DNA from: CAMDMI01 sp044379485
GTDB lineage: Bacteria > Bacteroidota > Bacteroidia > Cytophagales > Flexibacteraceae
Direction of reading: 5' to 3'
Assembly: GCA_044379485.1 (NCBI GenBank)
Contig: JBIPOE010000124.1
Location: forward strand, 1-6,677
DNA length: 6,677 nucleotides
The first letter of the stretch is position 1; every line of letters starts with the position of its first letter. Shown piece by piece: positions 4,101 to 6,677 of this stretch. Under the pieces are notes generated by a model that saw nothing but the letters and a program-made list of their open reading frames with translations, made no database searches and was not told where the DNA came from. A program made the position numbers and the translations under genes.

Positions 4101-6677
4101 TTCATATTAAACCAGGTAGCTACGAGACAAATATGTGCAGGACTGCTTTCGCCAAGTTTGTTTCTGGGTTCAAATGCCAATGCCCAGTGGACAAACTCAA
4201 ATCCTTCAATCGGATTGGCATCTTCAGGGACAGGTGCATTTTTACCCTCGTTTACAGCAATTAATAATGGAACTCAACCAGCAATAGCAACTATAACTGT
4301 GATACCCTATTCAGTCAACGCAGATCAAAGTGAGTGTTTTGGTCAGCAATATTCATTTCAAATTACGGTAAACCCAAAACCAATGGTTTCTGCCGGTTCG
4401 GATGTGTCCATCACGGCTGGAGCAAGCACAACACTCACAGCAACAGGTGCTTCATCTTATATTTGGTCGCCACTTACCAGCCTTAGTCCTTCCAATGGCG
4501 TTGGTGCATCGGTTTCAGCTTCACCATCGCAAACTACGCTTTACACGGTAACCGGAACAGATGCAAACAATTGTGTCAACAGCGATCAGGTTTTGGTCAC
4601 AGTTAATGACAATCAAGGTCCTATTTCAGCGCCGGTAATTTCTCCGGGAACAGGCACTTACACGTCCGCACAGTTGGTTTCCATAACTTCAGCAACATCA
4701 GGAGCCATCCTGTATTATTCAATCAATGGAGCAAATCCGGTAATTGGAGCAAGCAATACATTTTTATACACAAATCCATTTGGTCTGGCATGCAATACAG
4801 TAGTAAAGGCCATTGCCACAAAAAGTGGTTTTGAAAATTCAGGTGTAACAACAGCAAGCCTAACCATTTCTTCTGCAAAACCTGGCGTTCCAGGCCTAAT
4901 TTCTGGCATCGCTACGGGTGCCTGTTCAGCAACTGATAGAACATATAGCATCAGCCCTGTGGCCAATGCTACTTCATACAAATGGCTGGCTCCTGCCAAT
5001 GCCACCATTGTAAGTGGACAAGGCAGCACATCCGTTGTAGTCCGTTTTTTACCTGGATTTACTTCCGGGTTGCTTGCTGTAGCTTCTACCAATTGTTTGG
5101 GAACCAGTGGAAACAGAACGCTAACACTGAACAAAACCCTCCTATCACCAGTTTCTGTTTCTGGCGCCACATTGGGTGTATGTGCAGGTTCTACACAAAC
5201 CTACTCTTGTCCATTGGTGGTAGGGGCTACCTCATATGAATGGTCAGCACCAGCTGGGTCAATTATCAACTCTGGACAGGGTACCAACTCAGTTTCTCTG
5301 ACCTTGCCAGGTATATTTGTTTCAGGTTCAATTGGAGTAAAAGCACAAACAGCCTGTTTCCAAACTGCGATCAGGTCAATCCTTGTCAGATCTATTCCTG
5401 TGGCACCAACAGCCATAACCGGTCAGTCAATTGGGGTTTGTTCTGGAACTGCAAAGACCTATTCTTGTCCAGTTTCCGTTACCGGAGCTACTACTTTCAA
5501 TTGGACCGTACCTTTAGGTGCTGTCATCAGTTCTGGTCAGGGAACCAACAATATTTCAGTTTCATTTCAACCAGGATTTTCATCAGGCATTGTTTCTGTG
5601 GTAGCTGGTAATGCCTGTGGTGTTGCCGCAGCCCGGAATTTGAATGTTTCTTCTGTGCCGCCGGTTCCGGGCGTCATTACCGGCCAGGCCAATGGCATTT
5701 GCACTGGTGGAACCTTACAATACAGCATTGCGCCTGTAACAGGTGCTACCAGCTATACCTGGACAGTTCCTGCAAATTGTACAATATCAAGCAACGCGGG
5801 CACTGCCATATCCGTGCAGGTACCCAACGGTTTCACTACAGGTTCTATTACAGTTTCTGCTACAAATGCCTGTGGTGTAGGAAAATCCAGATCTTTGACA
5901 CTTCTGGGTCAGACACAAACACCTGGTGTTATTACAGGGCAGACTTCCAATCTTTGTGCCGGAGGTGTTTTTACCTACTCCATTGCGGCGGTGCCTGGTG
6001 CATTGTCCTACAACTGGACACCACCTGCAGGTTGTAGCATTATAAGCAACACAGGAACAAGTATTTCACTCAGCATACCTTCAAATTTTCAGGGAGGGAC
6101 AATTTCAGTAAACGCAGTTGGTTCATGTGGAAATTCAGCCCAGCGCAAACTGGCTTTGACCGGTTTACCAGCCACACCAGGAGCCATTTCTGGTCAGGCA
6201 TCCAACCTCTGCGCAGGAGCAACGCTTACCTACAAAATAGCCGCTGTTTCAGGTGCTACAGGTTATAACTGGTCTGTTCCAAATGGGGCTACCATTACTT
6301 CTGATGCCGGAACGAGCATTACACTTTCTATTCCTTCTCAGTTTGTTTCTGATACCATTTCTGTGGTTTCATTGGGTGGCTGCGGTCAAAGTGCGAAAAG
6401 GAAACTCTTCCTTTCTGGTTTCCCTGCTTTGCCTGGAGCGGTTGCAGGTCAGGTGAGTAATCTTTGCGGTGGTGGAACTTTCAACTATTCCATCGCTGCG
6501 GTTTCTGGTGCGGCTTCTTACAATTGGACGGTGCCTGTGGGTTGCAACATTACCAGCAATACCGGAACCAGCATTTCGGTTTCTGTACCTACCAACTTTG
6601 TTTCGGGAGTCTTGTCGGTTTCAGCTTCCAATGCTTGCGGTGTGGGTAAGGTTAGAAATGTTTCTATGACTCGTTTA
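1101..6677 (+). CDS. Giant secreted modular protein (Asp-box propeller, MopE-like, PKD-like and chitobiase-C-like domains), 3' end outside the window
   Basis: One frame is open for 1859 codons from ATG 1101 to the window edge, without a stop. The start is chosen because TAA at 1047-1049 closes the frame upstream, no other ATG lies between, and the N terminus is a good signal peptide (MKKYAILLWVILLSPKTFG, cleavage probably before Gln20). Domains in order: Asp-box beta-propeller-like region about 55-620; Asp/Cys-rich MopE-like region about 672-1000; PKD-like domain about 1001-1092; Ig/PKD domain about 1095-1169; chitobiase-C-like domain about 1173-1258; seven tandem PKD-like repeats from 1264 onward. 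All are extracellular modules known from Bacteroidota proteins exported by the type IX system, so a C-terminal sorting tail is expected downstream but is not seen. I see no catalytic domain. A role as a surface adhesin, matrix or filament-like protein is an inference from architecture. It stands alone behind a terminator and an intergenic gap, so it probably has its own promoter. The exact function is unknown. Confidence 0.93.
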   Translation, partial: MKKYAILLWVILLSPKTFGQFGQSMWEPKFYQSSSSYRASFCNSNEGYSIQGTRVMRTLNGGKTWEPTTWQESFSGSLFNPSPGLVFINGFKTTDQGNVWVSVFPGSNAISFFDATTGYAIKDSKLYFSNNGGNSWILKNSVNSLTAGVFPAYLCFMGDVNKLLMIDNFGRVHKSENGGVFWSITNFTPPFPADISNGIYSPEVNIRFFNNTGTGLAVIRNQAGNNTSILHTGNFGLSWEPLYSSSGCELKYFLNFPFIFSNGVGYLHASISSCEAGSRGVFKTTDFGSTWNQLTNPVGEDFNDFTLMYAFSPDIIVSNNNQKSTDGGLTWSPNFPDRNFSGLAQGLRIVDDNILSIPLRIDNGLGNQNTFKTMKSTNNGEDWFQVGPVRSQSEEDGLAVNNEFIRKGPNGFRLTNSSFFYTNDDGVNWNMISTDGNILNRFNTDLLAQLSATKCLIKNGGGLKLVEVSGSAGTFTGTLTSISGGESFSRMSFYDELNGVAILSTAGLSPFRLSKTTDGGLTWTTPWALPTSILTLGKMVYSSDNHVYIQKTTSTTPSNTLFKINVSSLSFSLSEVYLVGNSTQEYNNTIIDFDMTGNKGVAISCGNNIYETGDGWQSNRMILQSNDVCQNGQVGFMPRYVASRQIGGNVYFYLAAGNVEFTRYGSANFSESYDKDGDGFTGASVKYNVFSLPPFPTNPVSNDCDELRADVNPGMPDNTCDGVDNNCNGSIDEDATFVTYYRDVDGDGFGDTINSNYVCSNPGFGWVTIGGDCNDTDPAITRPLRWYVDFDQDDFGGPANFVNECLDPSVPGVIKYVLNNSDCDDSNPLVNPSQAELANDGIDNDCDGETDTDAFEPGTTFADLDGDAFGAGDPIPPGGMMVMKGGRMQLLTVGVANNRDCNDADPQLNPLNFESANGIDDDCDGLVDDGAGPTIRYFDGDGDGFGVDSITILSDIAVQGYVNIAGDCKDNNPNINPGADEVCGNGTDDNCDGSIDENNPFILNQVATRQICAGLLSPSLFLGSNANAQWTNSNPSIGLASSGTGAFLPSFTAINNGTQPAIATITVIPYSVNADQSECFGQQYSFQITVNPKPMVSAGSDVSITAGASTTLTATGASSYIWSPLTSLSPSNGVGASVSASPSQTTLYTVTGTDANNCVNSDQVLVTVNDNQGPISAPVISPGTGTYTSAQLVSITSATSGAILYYSINGANPVIGASNTFLYTNPFGLACNTVVKAIATKSGFENSGVTTASLTISSAKPGVPGLISGIATGACSATDRTYSISPVANATSYKWLAPANATIVSGQGSTSVVVRFLPGFTSGLLAVASTNCLGTSGNRTLTLNKTLLSPVSVSGATLGVCAGSTQTYSCPLVVGATSYEWSAPAGSIINSGQGTNSVSLTLPGIFVSGSIGVKAQTACFQTAIRSILVRSIPVAPTAITGQSIGVCSGTAKTYSCPVSVTGATTFNWTVPLGAVISSGQGTNNISVSFQPGFSSGIVSVVAGNACGVAAARNLNVSSVPPVPGVITGQANGICTGGTLQYSIAPVTGATSYTWTVPANCTISSNAGTAISVQVPNGFTTGSITVSATNACGVGKSRSLTLLGQTQTPGVITGQTSNLCAGGVFTYSIAAVPGALSYNWTPPAGCSIISNTGTSISLSIPSNFQGGTISVNAVGSCGNSAQRKLALTGLPATPGAISGQASNLCAGATLTYKIAAVSGATGYNWSVPNGATITSDAGTSITLSIPSQFVSDTISVVSLGGCGQSAKRKLFLSGFPALPGAVAGQVSNLCGGGTFNYSIAAVSGAASYNWTVPVGCNITSNTGTSISVSVPTNFVSGVLSVSASNACGVGKVRNVSMTRL
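1263..2960 (+). repeat. Asp-box (BNR/sortilin/Ycf48-like) beta-propeller region
   Basis: Ten motifs of the form S/T-x-(D/N)-x-G-x-(T/S)-W end at Trp residues 65, 136, 182, 239, 291, 331, 383, 429, 523 and 616. The clearest are TTDGGLTW (ending at 523), STDGGLTW (331), TTDFGSTW (291), TNDDGVNW (429) and LNGGKTW (65). Such Asp-boxes sit in beta-hairpin turns of propeller blades in sialidases, VPS10/sortilin proteins and Ycf48-like proteins. The spacing is mostly 40-70 residues. The last two intervals are about 93 residues, which could hide degenerate blades, so there may be one large propeller or two smaller ones. No sialidase catalytic set (Arg triad, FRIP) was seen, so a binding or structural role is more likely than catalysis. 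Confidence 0.75.
3114..4097 (+). repeat. MopE-like putative metal-binding repeats (four copies)
   Basis: Four copies of a (C/N)DGxDxxCDGxxDxD-type motif occur at residues 720-734 (CDGVDNNCNGSIDED), 839-853 (NDGIDNDCDGETDTD), 917-930 (NGIDDDCDGLVDD) and 983-997 (CGNGTDDNCDGSIDE). Between them lie DxDGDGFG segments (674 DKDGDGF, 743 DVDGDGFG, 789 DFDQDDFGG, 939 DGDGDGFG) and DCxDxxP segments with Cys 773, 823, 901 and 968. This alternation is the pattern of the bacterial repeat family related to the copper protein MopE; the Asp-rich loops resemble calcium-binding EF-hand or thrombospondin type 3 loops. Metal binding, most likely Ca2+, with disulfide bracing is inferred. The third unit departs from the others by a Met-rich insert (residues 880-888). 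Confidence 0.85.
4101..4607 (+). other. Two PKD/Ig-like domains
   Basis: Residues about 1001-1092 form a PKD-like domain of the type common in Bacteroidota surface proteins: ICAG near the start, QWTNSNPSIGLASSGTG, then ATITVIPYS, a Cys, and the closing strand FQITVNPKP. Residues 1095-1169 form a second domain: VSAGSDVSITAGASTTLTAT, YIWSP, TTLYTVTGTDANNCVN, VLVTVN. This second one matches the PKD/Ig-like modules that often precede T9SS or gliding-associated C termini. They are expected to act as beta-sandwich spacers on the cell surface. The exact Pfam assignment is from memory. Confidence 0.75.
4617..4874 (+). other. Chitobiase/beta-hexosaminidase C-terminal-like domain
   Basis: Residues 1173-1258 read APVISPGTGTYTSAQLVSI, then GAILYYSINGANPV, then VVKAIATKSGFENSG and a closing ASLTIS strand. 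This is the CHB_HEX_C_1-type module: SPxxGTYTSxxxVxI, an IYYTxDGxxP turn, and VKAIAxxxGxxxS. It is an Ig-like domain found beside glycosidases and surface proteins; its role is structural or possibly carbohydrate-binding. The same module type is present in the truncated gene at 292-471: compare KAIATKSGFENS here with KAIAYRTGFQSS there. Confidence 0.8.
4890..6677 (+). repeat. Seven tandem PKD-like repeats of about 85 residues, last one cut by the window edge
   Basis: Units start at the Pro of the P-G-x-I-x-G motif at 4890, 5148, 5406, 5667, 5922, 6177 and 6432, giving lengths of 86, 86, 87, 85, 85, 85 and at least 82 residues. The consensus is PGxITGQxxxxCxGxxxxYS, then VxGATxYxWTVPxG, then ISSxxGTxSISVxxP, then FxSGxISVxAxNxCG, then xRxLxLxG. 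I recall this as a PKD-like family (PKD_6 type) with a Trp core and a conserved Cys pair. Units 1-3 share SGQGT/S and a longer linker. Units 2 and 3 add YSCP. Units 4-7 share ISxxxGTxIS, and units 5-7 share NLCxGG/A and IAAVxGA, so two subfamilies and recent duplication are visible. More copies probably continue downstream. Confidence 0.9.

Noticed and set aside
4715..5170. Antisense open frame of 151 codons
   Set aside because: It lies fully opposite the repeat-rich part of the giant gene. Its sequence is a low-information shadow of the Thr/Ser/Ala-rich sense codons, and nothing in it resembles a known domain.
5240..6037. Cys/Trp/Tyr-rich open frames on the plus strand in a shifted frame (5240-5611, 5699-6037), with similar ones at 6464-6669
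   Set aside because: They are out-of-frame readings of the tandem repeats, and their mutual likeness comes from the repeat period. The in-frame reading gives a consistent, conserved protein throughout.

Overview
The window looks like an accessory stretch of a Bacteroidota chromosome. The evidence is a C-terminal type IX secretion (T9SS type A) sorting tail, a giant secreted modular protein with Asp-box, MopE-like, PKD-like and chitobiase-C-like modules, AT-rich intergenic DNA, and no Shine-Dalgarno sequence before the main start codon. The combination recalls Saprospiria, Chitinophagales or Sphingobacteriales-type genomes, but I cannot place it below phylum.

Layout. Positions 1-285 hold no convincing gene; they contain a cluster of overlapping short palindromes (184-235) and a possible end of an insertion sequence near 84-103. 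Positions 286-792 are the 3' remnant of a T9SS-exported protein. It begins abruptly inside a chitobiase/beta-hexosaminidase C-terminal-like domain and ends in an intact sorting tail and stop codon. A strong hairpin terminator follows at 811-852. The 250-base gap to the next gene carries three ACCGGA motifs spaced exactly 21 bases apart.

From 1101 to the end of the window runs one uninterrupted reading frame of 1859 codons with no stop in view. It starts with a signal peptide. Next comes a beta-propeller-like region with ten Asp-box-type motifs, then an Asp/Cys-rich MopE-like putative metal-binding region, two PKD/Ig-like domains and a chitobiase-C-like domain. The rest is seven tandem repeats of 82-87 residues, the last cut by the window edge. 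The expected C-terminal sorting signal would lie beyond the window.

The remnant and the giant gene have the same module type (the chitobiase-C-like domain) and probably the same export route. They look like members of one family of large, fast-rearranging cell-surface or secreted proteins, for example adhesins or matrix proteins. No enzyme active site, RNA gene, CRISPR array or complete mobile element was seen. I found no clear sign of an entirely new system. The most notable content is the architecture of the giant protein and the cysteine pattern of its repeats.
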